From assembly GCA_018292915.2 (NCBI GenBank), contig JACVVK020000036.1, positions 1,244,501-1,308,500 of the forward strand: a stretch of 64,000 nucleotides of DNA. The letters are read 5' to 3'. A model generated the notes under the pieces. That model had not been told where the DNA came from. It did no database searches and saw nothing but the letters and a program-made list of their open reading frames with translations. This DNA comes from Batillaria attramentaria (lineage: Eukaryota; Mollusca; Gastropoda; Batillariidae). Positions 54,701 to 63,002 of the stretch are shown here, piece by piece; position 1 is the stretch's first letter, and each line of letters opens with the position of its first letter. A program made the translations under genes and the position numbers.

Positions 54701-57139
54701 GGTGATGGCGAAGTAAAGAAACGACGAGGGGAGGACCACCATGAACATCACTCATCGAGTCAGTTTTCTTTTTCTCTTCTGCAACTTGCTTGCTCGTACC
54801 GTGTACTGCGTAGTGCATTTGGTAATTCAGTCGCCAACAATTTTCAGTGATAACTTTCAATGGAGCCGTTTCTGTATACCTGTCGGAGAGAAGAAGCTGA
54901 TCCTGACCTTGTGACCTAATTTATTTCTTGTCAGTCGGGGTTCTCAGTTTTGCTGTTTCTTCTCAGCATACGTGAAATTTTCAGTGAAAACGTGAGCTGT
55001 AAAAATGTCAAGTATCAAAATTAGCCTTAAACTAAAATACGCCCTCCAGAAAAGCTTCAAGTGACAGTGACATCAAAAGGTAATTGCGCAGTAATCGACA
55101 TCGACTCCAAAACCTTTATGACACAGCAAGAAACTGTGACATTAGTGAACGATGTCAAAGTAGTAAATGTAGTATGAAATGAAGACATCCTCTTATAAGG
55201 ACTTGTAAGGATTACAGAAAAGCAGTGAAATTTTGATTTCGGCTTATTTTACAGAGCCCCAACTGTCATGAAATATGTTGGTTCACAAGGCCAGGATCAT
55301 CGTTTTCTCTTTGATAGGTATACAGAAGTGACCTCACAAAAAGTTATTGCTTAAAATCGTTGGCAGCGGAGTTAACAATTGCACTGTACAAACTGAAATA
55401 ACACTGAATAATATGGTCGGTCAGTGTTGCATATATAGTTCTGGCAAGAAGGCATGTTGCATTCCGGTGATGAGGTATGCGACAGAACCATGTGAGTTCC
55501 AAAGTAACTTCCGCTGTTGTTTGACAAAACCAGAAATGATGCAGTGGTGAGCATGGTCCGGGCATGGTAGAGATTTTGAGATGTGTGTAACCTTGAACAA
55601 ATCTGTATCACGGTAACCGTTTCAGCATTTTTCAAAAATGCAAAAATTCTGAAGTGCGGATCAGTACACACACTTAGATTTGGCAGTATTCACATAACTG
55701 ACATCTCTTTGCTTGAAAAAAAACATCATCTTATCCCTTCAGCTGCATCTTTCAACCTGTTCGAGTGTGTGCGGTTCCCGGTGGTCCTGTCACTGTACAT
55801 TTATAGTTTGATTGTAGACCACTGTTCCAGACCACTGTCCACGATTGTAGACCACTGTTGCTTCGAGTCTGTTAGGATCAGTGCAATGTTAGATGTGGGT
55901 AAAGAGTGTACTAAAATGGAAAGAAAAGGGTCTTGTCATGGTATCTTCAATAATTTGCCTGTTTTTAACATGAAAGTACCTGATGCATTGTCTCTCTGCA
56001 GAGAACAAAGTGAACGGAGAACAAAACGGGTCAAGCAGCCGGAATCGGGAAGAGAGGTGCGAACGAGGACACAGCCACGAGAGGAGTAAACACGAAGGGT
56101 CTAAACCAAAGGAGAGACGGGTAAGCTGACAAAAATCTGTCACAAACCCTTGGAAACGCATTTATTGCCATTGTATAGATCTAGATTTTACCGTCTCAGT
56201 TCTATCACCACACTTTAGCATGTATACATACCTGCCTATCTGCCATTCCGGTTAGCTGCGAATTAGTCTTTGTTGCTTGCGCAGCGTTGAGCCCTAAATA
56301 ACTGCCATTCCGGGTGAATGTTTCACTTCATGCACTTGTAACTTTCTCTGTTGGTTATGAGCACACTTAATGGTAAATATGCTTTAGTAATGAAGTAGGG
56401 GGGAGGGGGGGGGATATACATGCGGCCTCTTGCCGTTTGTGGACTTGATGATGTCAAAAAGACTGCGTTTCCTGACGACGTGTTGTACAAGGTTTCTCTC
56501 CCATTACAGGAAGCTGCGCCAGGAGAGGACTCGCCAAAGATCAAGAGCAAAGAGAAGAAAGACAAAACGTATCCTTTCACAGGCTTTTAGGTTTTGACCT
56601 TGGAGATCTACATTTTAAGCTCCTTAATTTGAGCCGTAGATGTGAATTCCAATGGTTACGTGAACCACACAGAAAACTTGTTCTCACCAAATGTTTCTTT
56701 CACAGTGTGTGCTGGGCATCCATGTAGGGAGAATCGGTTTGGGGCACTCCAGTTTCCATTGATACCGATACAGATGCTGCAGCCATGATATGGCAGAACT
56801 TATAAGAAGTAGGAGTTCACGTAGAACCAGAGTTGTGTTGCCCACAAGCACGTCACTCCATTGAGGTAAGGCTGGTGGACCCACATAGTTTTCTGCCTGC
56901 CTAGCTGAGGAGACCAAGTCAAGCGTGATAAGTAAGGCACGGGCGTTAGTCACTGGAGTGTTTGCCATGTAGACAACGCAGCCCTGTATTCACATTTCTT
57001 GTTATTAGCATAGGGTATGTGTGTGCACACATGTGCGTGTGTGTGCCACAGAGATGCACAGACCTTTTTTTACTGTTCCACTGCTTTGTTGTAAATTCTT
57101 TAACTGCTGCTTAGCTCGTCCAAAAAACAGAAGAAATAA
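21651..57139 (+). CDS. THOC2: THO complex subunit 2, 40 exons, 1518 aa
   Basis: THOC2 is the large scaffold subunit of the nuclear THO complex, which with UAP56 and ALYREF forms TREX and couples transcription to mRNA export. The ATG at 21651 has a strong Kozak context (AAAATGG); the protein begins [18 protein letters not shown] and ends in a Lys-rich tail at TAA 57137-57139. I joined 40 exons by splice motif and frame; every junction keeps phase. Length is 1518 aa against about 1593 in human. Diagnostic conserved stretches include [102 protein letters not shown] and [14 protein letters not shown]. Residues 1-1180 are helical scaffold; 1181-1518 are charged and disordered. Two donors (exons 15 and 39) are the weak GTATCC. 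Exon lists are in the next three entries. Confidence 0.97.
22870..23018 (-). mobile_element. Short tRNA-headed SINE, copy 1, in THOC2 intron 1
   Basis: Read on the minus strand: ggccaaatggtagagcattg, then a gagttcgtatcc B-box-like sequence, then a body containing tttgatatcaccc and aaaggacgctaaaac. The same roughly 150-bp element is on the plus strand at 62362-62512. Confidence 0.72.
23037..24233. mobile_element. Tc1/mariner (pogo-like) nonautonomous transposon in THOC2 intron 1
   Basis: The ends are CAGTATACGCCGG (left) and CCGGCGTCCACTG (right), 11 of 13 bases matching as an inverted repeat, flanked by TA on both sides. The 1197-bp interior has many copies of a subterminal motif of the form ttcttatatccgagtt in both orientations near the ends. 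There is no transposase frame. The TA duplication and CAGT ends fit the Tc1/mariner superfamily, pogo/Tigger type (inference). Confidence 0.78.
25281..25532. mobile_element. Small TA-flanked inverted-repeat element in THOC2 intron 3
   Basis: The left end is TGTGACGCTACGCCACG followed by AAATGAGTC. The right end is GACTCAAATCGTGG followed by GGGAGGGTTACA, an imperfect inverted match of about 26 bp. TA flanks both ends. The same terminal sequence makes the hairpin at 37488-37569. Confidence 0.65.
25588..25800 (-). mobile_element. Unclassified retroelement 3' end with CA-rich segment, copy 1
   Basis: The sequence from tcaattcaattcaataattc through ctcaagaggaggcaattcgg to a CA/GC-rich tract matches 34390-34615 nearly base for base. 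On the minus strand it would end in ...aataaagaattattgaattg repeats, like a retroelement tail. It lies in THOC2 intron 3. Confidence 0.6.
26181..26511. mobile_element. Inverted-repeat element in THOC2 intron 4
   Basis: The left end is CCTAAGCCTGCTCTTAACTG GGCAC. The right end, read on the reverse strand, is CTTAAGCTGGCTCGTAACTG GGCAC; 21 of 25 bases match. It is 331 bp with no coding frame. I could not define a target duplication. Confidence 0.55.
27596..28061. mobile_element. CAG-ended inverted-repeat element with 6-bp duplication in THOC2 intron 6
   Basis: Perfect 13-bp terminal inverted repeats CAGACCTGCCTAC (27596-27608 and 28049-28061) are flanked by direct repeats AATGTA (27590-27595 and 28062-28067). 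It is 466 bp and noncoding. Confidence 0.85.
28679..28987 (-). mobile_element. LINE 3' end, second copy, in THOC2 intron 8
   Basis: On the minus strand it begins with CTCTGGAATGCACTACTTGC, continues to ACGCATCTGTTCCGGCTG, a stop, then a long (TG)n tract (28770-28842) and an (ATT)n tail at 28679. The same arrangement is at 18655-18900. It is antisense to THOC2, as the other copy is antisense to ALKBH8. Confidence 0.85.
29875..30079 (-). mobile_element. tRNA-related SINE ending 20 bp before THOC2 exon 10
   Basis: On the minus strand: a gagcggtggtctaatagtaa head, GGTTCGAGCCCAG B box, tttttcctgg, then tttctctccgggttatccgg. The last segment matches the body of the SINEs at 36101, 49315 and 61364. 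The 5' end of the element is about 20 bp from the exon 10 acceptor. Confidence 0.72.
30298..30342. repeat. (TG)n microsatellite just inside THOC2 intron 10
   Basis: About 20 TG units start about 28 bp after the exon 10 donor. The intron is only 191 bp. Confidence 0.9.
31202..31640 (+). mobile_element. 5S rRNA-headed SINE in THOC2 intron 12
   Basis: The head contains accaaagttaagcaatgctg, gggcccggttagtacttgga and tgggtgaccgtctggg, which are 5S rRNA sequence including the internal promoter region. The following body (gcaggaatttgatgtgag, cagactcgctttcggtg, catcaagtgtgcac) matches the tRNA-headed SINE at 20893-21265. This is a SINE, not a 5S gene: the 5' part of the 5S sequence is degraded and the body continues beyond it. 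Confidence 0.85.
32321..33153. mobile_element. CAG-ended inverted-repeat element with 6-bp duplication in THOC2 intron 14
   Basis: The terminal inverted repeats are CAGTGTGCCCA (left) and TGGGCACACTG (right), flanked by direct repeats CAGCAC (32315-32320 and 33154-33159). It is 833 bp. The interior has gggtcatgttgaccc-type and tgcgtcaca-type motifs that also occur in the element at 35634. A minus-strand frame at 32493-32966 shows no recognisable domain. Confidence 0.8.
33679..33711. repeat. (TG)n plus poly(G) tract in THOC2 intron 15
   Basis: A short TG run is followed by about 14 G, some 40 bp downstream of the weak GTATCC donor of exon 15, in an intron of only 140 bp. Confidence 0.85.
34388..34615 (-). 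mobile_element. Unclassified retroelement 3' end with CA-rich segment, copy 2
   Basis: Near-identical to 25588-25800 through caattcaattcaattcgata, ctcaagaggaggcaattcgg and tcccaatagttaaat, then diverging inside a (CA/CG)n tract. It lies in THOC2 intron 17. Confidence 0.6.
35634..35955. mobile_element. CAG-ended inverted-repeat element with 6-bp duplication in THOC2 intron 19
   Basis: Perfect 11-bp terminal inverted repeats CAGGGCTTGTG / CACAAGCCCTG are flanked by direct repeats ACTCAC (35628-35633 and 35956-35961). It is 322 bp. It shares gctgaccctcag and tgacgcacag motifs with the element at 32321, in the opposite order. Confidence 0.83.
36101..36503 (+). mobile_element. tRNA-headed SINE ending 24 bp before THOC2 exon 20
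   Basis: Head: ggtggtctagtggttaagag, GGTTCGAGCCCCACTCGGGG; body: agaatttttccttctcgtat, ggttctctccgggtactccg; 3' end: aaagcgcctata then an (ATT)n tail that stops at 36503. Full length is about 400 bp. Other copies are at 37921, 42639, 49315 and 61364. Confidence 0.9.
36994..37045 (+). repeat. Tandem duplicate of the 3' half of THOC2 exon 21 in intron 21
   Basis: The last part of exon 21 and its donor (36940-36990) are repeated immediately downstream: ggacaaagctgagaaaaaga, ccaaccaggcaagactacaa, aag. In the copy the donor is GTCCTG rather than GTGAGT. Period is about 54 bp, with few differences. Confidence 0.85.
37488..37569. mobile_element. 82-bp hairpin of transposon terminal repeats in THOC2 intron 22
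   Basis: TGTGACCCTCCACCACGAAA and the following TGAGTC recur inverted at the right end with one mismatch over 26 bp, leaving a roughly 30-bp loop. The termini match those of the TA-flanked element at 25281-25532. Confidence 0.75.
37921..38260 (-). mobile_element. tRNA-headed SINE, 5'-truncated, abutting the THOC2 exon 23 donor
   Basis: Reverse-oriented copy of the SINE at 36101. Its (ATT)n tail, read here as taataataataattataat, begins within a few bases of the exon 23 donor GTAATT at 37920. The head is cut off inside the A-box region near 38260. Confidence 0.87.
40311..40629. repeat. 19-bp minisatellite starting exactly at the THOC2 exon 27 donor
   Basis: Sixteen units of gtgtgagaacgagcaaaat or variants; three (units 6, 15, 16) carry a 5-bp extension gaaag. 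The first base of unit 1 is the G of the exon 27 donor GTGTGA. Confidence 0.95.
41109..41380. mobile_element. CAG-ended inverted-repeat element with 6-bp duplication in THOC2 intron 28
   Basis: Perfect 14-bp terminal inverted repeats CAGGGATGACAACA / TGTTGTCATCCCTG are flanked by direct repeats ATTGAC (41103-41108 and 41381-41386). It is 272 bp with two poly(C) runs inside. Confidence 0.88.
41417..41745 (-). mobile_element. Two retroelement 3' tails with poly(G) and CA/CG repeats in THOC2 intron 28
   Basis: At 41417-41590 and 41636-41745, the reverse strand reads gcgcctta...attattatt and aaagcgcctagagccagccc...(ATT)n, resembling the 3' ends of the SINE family at 36101 but with different bodies. 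The first contains a (CA)n/(CG)n tract and the second runs into a poly(G) run of about 24. Classification is uncertain. Confidence 0.5.
42388..42489 (-). mobile_element. LINE-tail-like insertion with target duplication across the THOC2 exon 30 donor
   Basis: CAAAGAGGTAACTCA (42388-42402) spans the exon 30 donor (AAAGAG, then GTAACT). It is repeated with two differences as CAAAGAAGTTACTCA at 42475-42489. The DNA between reads on the minus strand as a short ORF2-like end followed by a (GTGA)n tail, like the LINE stub at 12047. Confidence 0.6.
42639..42916 (+). mobile_element. tRNA-headed SINE family, 5'-truncated copy in THOC2 intron 30
   Basis: Begins in the body at ggttctccccgggcactccg and runs through gctgagctgacccttcgcac, aaagcgcctata to an (ATT)n tail. 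The head is missing. Confidence 0.82.
45058..52071 (+). other. THOC2 intron 34, 7.0 kb
   Basis: The largest intron of the gene, between exon 34 and the 36-nt exon 35. Read-through past the GTTAGT donor meets TAA after 10 codons (45088-45090), and an AATAAA lies near 45420, so a truncated transcript ending here is conceivable. It holds a SINE at 49315, (TG)n tracts at 48356, 49740 and 50056, poly(C) at 50323, and a 21-bp perfect inverted repeat (50657-50677 / 50947-50967). I see no other gene on either strand. Confidence 0.7.
49315..49706 (+). mobile_element. tRNA-headed SINE in THOC2 intron 34
   Basis: Same family as 36101: ggtggtctagtggttaagag head, body through ggttctctccgggtactccg, 3' end aaagcgcctatacaatac. 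The B box is degraded (ggttcgcgtcccactc). Confidence 0.87.
53577..54245. repeat. 25-bp minisatellite in THOC2 intron 36
   Basis: Roughly 25 copies of a 25-bp unit containing tgggtggtttctagaagta, with variants having a deleted or changed centre (gttgcagggg, gtatggaggg). Higher-order repetition of about 130 bp is visible between 53800 and 54150. It begins about 25 bp after the exon 36 donor. Confidence 0.93.
56245..56305 (+). mobile_element. Fragment of the small repeat seen at 58612 and 60787
   Basis: gcgaattagtctttgttgct and tgcgcagcgttgagccctaa match the 3' part of the repeats at 58612-58802 and 60787-60980. It lies in THOC2 intron 38. Confidence 0.55.
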
Positions 57140-58373
57140 CAAAAGGAACACCTGAAACAGCTGTGATGGCACTCACTGCATCTGCCTTCTTCGCCTCAGG
57201 CCCCACATCTCGCTGTCCGTGTGCCTGTTCTGCCAAATGTGGTAGCCTCACTCAGGCTTTGTCACCTCACAAACTTGTGACGTTTAGGCATGTTCCATTT
57301 CCACGAGGATTTGCAGTTTGCGATTTTTTTTTTCTTCTGAGAATGAATGAGACTTTTCTTGTGTATAGTGTTTATGAGTGAGTGAACTGTGAAGTGATGA
57401 TGAAATATTTTTATTGACCAAGCTGTGTAGCCCTCCCCCAGAGTGCTTTGGCGATGCTGTAATCATATTTTGTCTTGTCCAGGTAAATGTTTTCATTGCT
57501 GACCTCCAGTGCGATGGTACACAGTACAATGACTTGTTTTGCTCTTACATTCACAGCAACTGTGAAGCAATGAGGTTTTTTTTTTTTGTTTAGTTTTTTT
57601 CATCACGGACCATTGAACATTTCATGTACAGCAAGTAGTTTTTTACGGACTGATGAACCGATTGCAATGTGTTCCACTGGTGCCAGAAATGCACCATGTA
57701 TATTAAATGAATGAATGGAACTGATTGTGTGTGTACATTTGTATGAGTGACTGACTGCTATCCAACGAACAAGTTTCATTGGTCTGTGTAATGAAGGGGA
57801 TATTGTTTCAACTTATTTTACAAACCAGCAGCGTGATTGACCAACTCCATAATCACTGTAGACAGGGTTGAACGTTCAGTAAGCATCGCACAGCGCTGAC
57901 ACCGACACTTGCTTCCTGACAGGCAGAGTTAGAATTGTTTGAAGTCTCAACTGTGACACGGTTGTGTTGTCTTGGAACACTAGATCTGTCTCGCATTCCC
58001 ACTGTACACACTCACAACAATATGCGCTCGGTAAAATCTAAGGTCATTCTTTCAGAGGAGGTCTGCCAAGCCCAATGAATTGAAAACAAACACAAAACGA
58101 TTCAACACCATCACACACTTGCATTCCAGAATGAAAATACTGAAATGGAAAAAGCAATATTTTATTCTGAGATCTCCAAAGAGACACGGATGCACAATAC
58201 TATGAGTTAAAGTGTATAAATAAGTAAACAGTTTGATAAATAGAAGTGTAGCAAACATGGCACTTGATCGACGATAATGGATTACATAGTGAAAGGCAAA
58301 CTAATGTCTTGTTTCTGCTGCTCCGCGCTGTCACATAGGGAGTGGTCCATTTAGAAAAATAGACCCACCGGCC
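57140..58373 (+). other. THOC2 3' UTR and flank
   Basis: Follows the THOC2 stop. No gene is recognisable. An ATTAAA at about 57700 is the nearest plausible polyadenylation signal; this is a weak guess. Confidence 0.5.
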
Positions 58374-59037
58374 CCCGTAGTGTAGTGGTTAGCACTTCGG
58401 ATCATGGACCGGGAGACCTGGGTTCGAATCCCAGCCGAGGCAAGCGGGATTTTTCCTACCTAGGTCGGCTCCTACCCAGAGCGGGTGTGCTATGGGCCCA
58501 ATGGGGAGGCTGTTGCCACACAGCCGAGCTTTACCCACTTCACGGGTGCGACTTTGGGGGTGCTTCCCTTTGTATGACACGTCTTATGATGTGGATGATT
58601 ACACGGCCGGCAAATGTACCCCAGGTCTCCACTCAGCATGGAAGTACCCTACCCTGCACGCGTCTCCTGCATGTCCTAGGTTTATATTGCCCCGTAGACC
58701 AGTTTGCATCCTCTGTCCAACGTTACATTTTTGTTTTTTTTTCATGTAGTGCAGGCACACTCAGCCGCGAATTAGTCTTTGTGGCTTGCGCGGCATCAGG
58801 TGCCGTAGTTCCCGGGCCTGGTTAATGCCGGGATATTTATGACAGGAAGCGTGGAATGCGGCCCTGTCCCGCAGTCCCAAACCACATGGACCTCCATAGC
58901 ATCATCTTACCATCATCCTCATCTCCATCATCATGCATAATAAAATAGCTTCCGAGTCCTCCGTGGGTTCCACCCATGACCTGGGAGGAACACCACTGGA
59001 GCTGGCAAAGAGTTGGGGCAGCAAAAAAAATTATTAA
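58374..59037 (+). mobile_element. tRNA-headed SINE, long family, carrying a nested insertion
   Basis: Head ccccgtagtgtagtggttag, GGTTCGAATCCCAGC; the body matches the reverse copy at 1300-1822 up to about 58611 and again from about 58803. Between them is about 190 bp absent from the other copy. The 3' end is an A-rich tail at 59020-59045. Confidence 0.83.
58612..58802 (+). mobile_element. About 190-bp small mobile element nested in a SINE
   Basis: aaatgtaccccaggtctcca to gtggcttgcgcgg interrupts the SINE body and recurs almost unchanged, apparently outside any SINE of that family, at 60787-60973. Confidence 0.65.
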
Positions 59038-59084
59038 AAAAAGAAAAATAGACCCACCACGATGCAAAGTGCGAAACATGGAGG

Positions 59085-59480
59085 ACAACTAAGACGATGC
59101 AGCAGAAGATTCAGACATTTTTCAACACACGTCTGAGGCGCGTCTTCAACATCTGATGGCCAGAGAAGATCCGAAACGAAGAGCTGTGGGAGCAAGCAGG
59201 GCAGGAACCAGTGGCCAAGCAGGTCCTGCGGAGGAAGTGGGGCTGGATTGGACACACCCTCAGGAAGCCAGCATCCAGCACCACATGCAAAGCCCTGACA
59301 TGGAAAAGGAAGAGAGGCCGGCCTCGCAACAGCTGGAGGCGGGACACAGGCAGAGTTATGTAGACAGGGGACCAACTGGACTGGAGTGGCAAAAGTAGCC
59401 CAGAACAGTGCGATGGCAAAGGGTTGTCGGTGGTCTATGCTCCACTTGGAGCCATGGGCCTAAGTACGACGGACGATGCA
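59085..59480 (+). pseudogene. LINE ORF2 C-terminal fragment with internal stop
   Basis: One frame reads FNTRLRRVFNI, then a TGA stop, then WPEKIRNEELWEQAG, RRKWGWIGHTLRKPAS and KRKRGRPRNSWRRD, the familiar C-terminus of a non-LTR reverse transcriptase. A frameshift leads into QRVVGGLCSTWSHGPK. The stop in the middle and the 5' truncation show it is dead. It lies directly after the SINE tail at 59037. Confidence 0.85.
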
Positions 59481-59864
59481 AAGCAGCAAACGGCTTGGAC
59501 ACAGTGTCTGACCAAAGTATAGGTATAACATGCATACAACAGCACATGGGAAAACTTTTCACTGAAAGCGCTTCATCTGTGCATCAGAATCGGCCCCCCA
59601 GTATAACATCTGAAACCGTTGTGGTGACTCTGGTCAGTGTATATGTTGTTCTAGAGGTGTACTGAGCAGACGATGTCAGTTAGATGCAGACTGAGGACCA
59701 GCTGGAAGATGATGGGAAGATTTGTCGAGTCCCAGTCTGTTCAGGGATGGACCGCAGGCTCAAAGAAAGTCACGATTCTCCAACATTAGAAACCACAAAA
59801 GTCGTGGAAACTGTCAGGATAGCCAAATGAAACATCCTTCTATCCAGCAAACAACCTTACAGCT

Positions 59865-60424
59865 TTGAAAGCGGCCGTTTCCCATCTCTGTGACGTTACA
59901 GGTTTCCCATCTCTGTGGCGTTACAGAGGTTTCCCATCTCTGTGGCGTTACAGAGGTTTCCCATCTCTGTGGCGTTACAGAGGTTTCCCATCTCAGTGGC
60001 GTTACAGAGGTTTCCCATCTCAGTGTCGTTACAGAGGTTTCCCATCTCTGTGGCGTTACAGAGGTTTCCCATCTATGTGGCGTTACAAAGGTTTCCCATC
60101 TCAGTGGTGTTACAGAGGTTTCCCATCTCAGTGTCGTTACATAGGTTTCCCATCTCTGTGGCGTTACAGAGGTTTCCCATCTATGTGGCGTTACAAAGGT
60201 TTCCCATCTCAGTGGCGTTACAGACAGAGGTTCCCCATCTCGATGGCGTTACAGAGGCTTCCCATCTCAGTGGTGTTACAGACAGAGGTTCCCCATTTCA
60301 ATGGCATTACAAGGGTTTCCCATCTCAGTGGCGTTACAGACAGAGGTTCCCCATCTCAGTGGTGTTACAGACAGAGGTTCCCCATCTCAGTGGTGTCACA
60401 GACAGAGGTTTGAAATTAGGATGA
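59865..60424 (+). repeat. 27-bp minisatellite
   Basis: About 20 units of a 27-bp sequence containing tttcccatctctgtggcgtt, followed by acagagg. Later units gain 4-bp (acag) extensions. As 27 is a multiple of 3 and the unit lacks stops, all three forward frames stay open for most of the array; I do not treat these as genes. Confidence 0.95.
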
Positions 60425-60754
60425 CTTGACTGGTCTAGCAGAGGATTGCAAGTTGACCTGAAGCTGATTCACCCCACCCCTCTCTCTTACCCCCCTCTCT
60501 TTTGATTGTTCACCAAGGAGAACAAAATTGGTTGGCAAGAAACAAACAAAAGATGGCAAGAAAAACTGGGTCTCAAACGATGCATAAAAATTTCACACCA
60601 AAAGAAAATTACCTATCGTGATTACAGTGAGCATGACGAAAATGTATGAAGTGGCAGAAATTGCCCCATTGTGAAGCGTTTTAGTTGAGCATACTAACAA
60701 TGATGTACAGCTTCCAGCCAAGAAGAACAAAATTCATATCACAACCTAGTAAAG

Positions 60755-61005
60755 CTCAGTTGGTATAGTCTTGCCTGTTGGGGGGTGCAAATGTACCCCA
60801 TGTCTCCACTCAGCATGGAAGTACCCTACCCTGCACGCGTCTCCTGCATGTCCTAGGTTTATATTGCCCCGTAGACCAGTTTGCATCCTCTGTCCAAGGT
60901 TGCATTTTTGTTTTTTTTCATGTAGTGCAGGCACACTCAGCCGCGAATTAGTCTTTGTGGCTTGCGCGGCTTTAAGCCTAAAAACTCACTCACTCACTCA
61001 CCCTA
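60755..61005 (+). mobile_element. Small mobile element, second copy, with tRNA-like upstream sequence and (ACTC)n tail
   Basis: agctcagttggtatagtctt resembles an A-box region; aaatgtaccccatgtctcca to ggcttgcgcggctttaagcc matches 58612-58802; it ends in (ACTC)n. The tRNA-like head may be part of this element, in which case the 58612 copy lacks its head. Confidence 0.6.
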
Positions 61006-61363
61006 CCCTGCACCCCATTCAGCTCTCATTCTGCTACTGTCGTTGCCAGAAGGCTTGTTTCCAGAAAATTAATGGTTACAAATTACAACAGTATTAAACA
61101 GCATCTATACGAATAGTCTAATGCCTACATTTGTTCAATGCTTTGCAATAAGTTACAGTTGTAAAACCAAGTTAGTGGTTACATGACCTCAACTCGCAAG
61201 ACCCAAATCCAGGTGATTTGCACCCCCTCCCATGCAGCTGGGAGACATCTGCAGCCACTAATGGACAAAATGTACCAGCAGAGCCCTAGTAAATGTACAG
61301 GAACAGCAGCAGCAGCACACTCTTGTCAAGCAATGTGAATCACCTGTGAAGCCTTCATCAAGT

Positions 61364-61731
61364 GAAGGCGGTCAGTGGTCTAGTGGTTAAGAGACTTGTC
61401 ACCAATGCGAGAGGTCAGGGGTTCGAGTCCCAGTTGGGGCAAAGAATTTTTCCTTCTCGTATGTGGCACCGATCATTCGGGCCGATCGTTGGGGGTTCTC
61501 TCCGGGTACTCCGGCTTCCTCCCCCTCTGCTTTGGAAATGTTTAGCCCACAAAATTTGAAAAATACATGCAATTCTAAATTCCGAAACTTAAATAGCTGA
61601 GCTGACCCTTCGCACCATGTGATTGTAATGTGTTTATGTCCAGTGTGTGAGAATGTGTGATTCACGAAAGCGTGCGTGTTGGGTTCAGTTCGCGGCGCTT
61701 TGAGCCGATTCATGAAATACAATACGCATTA
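61364..61731 (+). mobile_element. tRNA-headed SINE next to the pirin 3' end
   Basis: Same family as 36101: ggtctagtggttaagagact, GGTTCGAGTCCCAGTTGGGG, full body, ending gaaatacaatacgcattaa. It ends about 10 bp from the stop codon of the distal pirin exon, so it would supply the 3' UTR of that transcript form. Confidence 0.88.
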
Positions 61732-61741
61732 AGTACACACA

Positions 61742-61896
61742 CTACTTTTTGAATGGTGGTAACAGTGTTGAAGGATCGTCATCCTCGTAAACAACAAATG
61801 AATTCCAATTAGCTGCCTTTTCAAACCCGTTCTGACTTTTCTGGTAGTCTATTTCAGCTTGCTGGACCTCTTCTTCTGTTGTCATGACAAACACAC
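61742..61896 (-). CDS. Second pirin-type last exon (alternative or paralogous)
   Basis: Acceptor TTTGCACAG at 61897, then GVFVMTTEEEVQQAEIDYQK, SQNGFEKAANWNSFVVYEDD and an added acidic/Pro tail, ending PPFKK and TAG at 61742. The entry phase (two bases completing a Gly codon) is the same as in the proximal exon at 63112, so the exon ending at 63896 could splice to either. No second copy of the preceding exon is seen between 61896 and 63003. It could be an alternative 3' exon of the same gene or the remnant of a tandem paralogue. Confidence 0.8.
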
Positions 61897-62361
61897 CTGT
61901 GCAAAGTGGCAAAACAAGCGCATTAAAGTTTAGTCTGCAAGCGGATTCCATTGTAATTACTCCCCTGAAACCACAGAACTATTTACACATTGCAATCCAT
62001 CTCCTATGTTCAATGCAACACATGCCCCAGGTACTTTGAGAAGCTTTTCTATACCTGAGACAGTATTAGTGAAAATAATTTTAGTCACTAGGGAGAACAC
62101 AGTGCTTGATTATGACTTGCAGGCACAATCAGAGAATGTACCAGTTCAAAGTCTCGTGTGATATACATGCACATCATTAGGTTTGACGGAGGAAACTTTT
62201 TCAGTCAGTTTTATCATACGACTGCTTGACAACACACTGTGCTTGTTTAAACCTGAAACAAGTGTTTTTTTCGTCACAGGCTACATGACACTGTGTCCGT
62301 GCTAAACTGTGCAGTTTTGCAGAAACTTTTTTCATACAATAATATCCAATTATCAACCCCA

Positions 62362-62512
62362 CTTTCTGGTAGAGCGTTGGACTTCTAATGCTCGGGTCGT
62401 GAGTTCGTATCCCGGCTGGGGCCAAATATTTGTGCTGGCTTTTTTCATCGTTGTCCTGTCTTTGATATCACCTGTGTGTGGTGGAAAAGGACGTTAAAAC
62501 TCCTAAACACCC
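62362..62512 (+). mobile_element. Short tRNA-headed SINE, copy 2, between the pirin last exons
   Basis: tggtagagcgttggacttct, gagttcgtatcccggctgg, tttgatatcacc, aaaggacgttaaaac; matches the reverse copy at 22870-23018. The rest of 61897-63002 shows nothing recognisable. Confidence 0.72.
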
Positions 62513-63002
62513 ACCCACTCTCAACCCCACCTTCACACAAACCATATACAGTATGTATGATTCCTGTCATGGGTCATACCACTGAACACACTGAGAAAAT
62601 ATAATACAGTAGCAGTTTTTCTGTAATAATTCTGTGCTCGATAGCACAGGATGTGGCACTGACAGAAACCATGTATTGCAATCCTTCTTACAATGTGTGT
62701 TCAGTTATGTATGAACTGTTGGAAACGAACAGAAAAAACAAAGGTTAACACCAGTAGGAAGTTGTTATTCTGGGTTAATGGCATGTAAAGTTACACTGTA
62801 TATGTACTCATGGTTACAACACAATGTGCAAACTACAGAAACAGAACACCGCGAGCACGCAACAACACATGAAGATCCAACGTGCCATCTCCACAGTCAC
62901 AACACAGACGACAGCATCTCATACGCTACTGCCCGAGTCTGCCGTCTATCACATGAAAATCCCAACAACAACAAAATCAACAACAAAACATGAGCCGGCT
63001 CA

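Larger units (their letters stand above)
43039..57139 (+). other. THOC2: THOC2 exons 31-40, charged C-terminal tail (residues 1181-1518)
   Basis: Exons: 43039-43138, 43970-44123, 44451-44749, 45014-45057, 52072-52107, 53478-53552, 54653-54758, 56002-56120, 56510-56568, 57115-57139. The tail is Lys/Glu/Arg/Ser-rich and of low complexity, as in vertebrate THOC2. Exon 35 is a 36-nt microexon (12 residues, phase 0-0) isolated by introns of 7.0 and 1.4 kb; it and exon 36 (75 nt, phase 0-0) could be skipped without frame loss. Exon 40 encodes only TSSKKQKK after the split codon. Exon assignment here rests on frame and composition more than on conserved residues, so it is less certain than upstream. 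Confidence 0.8.

Noticed and set aside
58374..58445. tRNA gene
   Set aside because: The A and B boxes are good but there is no acceptor-stem pairing I can close, and the sequence continues into a SINE body found elsewhere. The same applies to 20893, 36101, 49315, 61364 and 62362.
59865..60413. 182-residue open reading frame
   Set aside because: It is the reading of a 27-bp minisatellite, open in all three forward frames.
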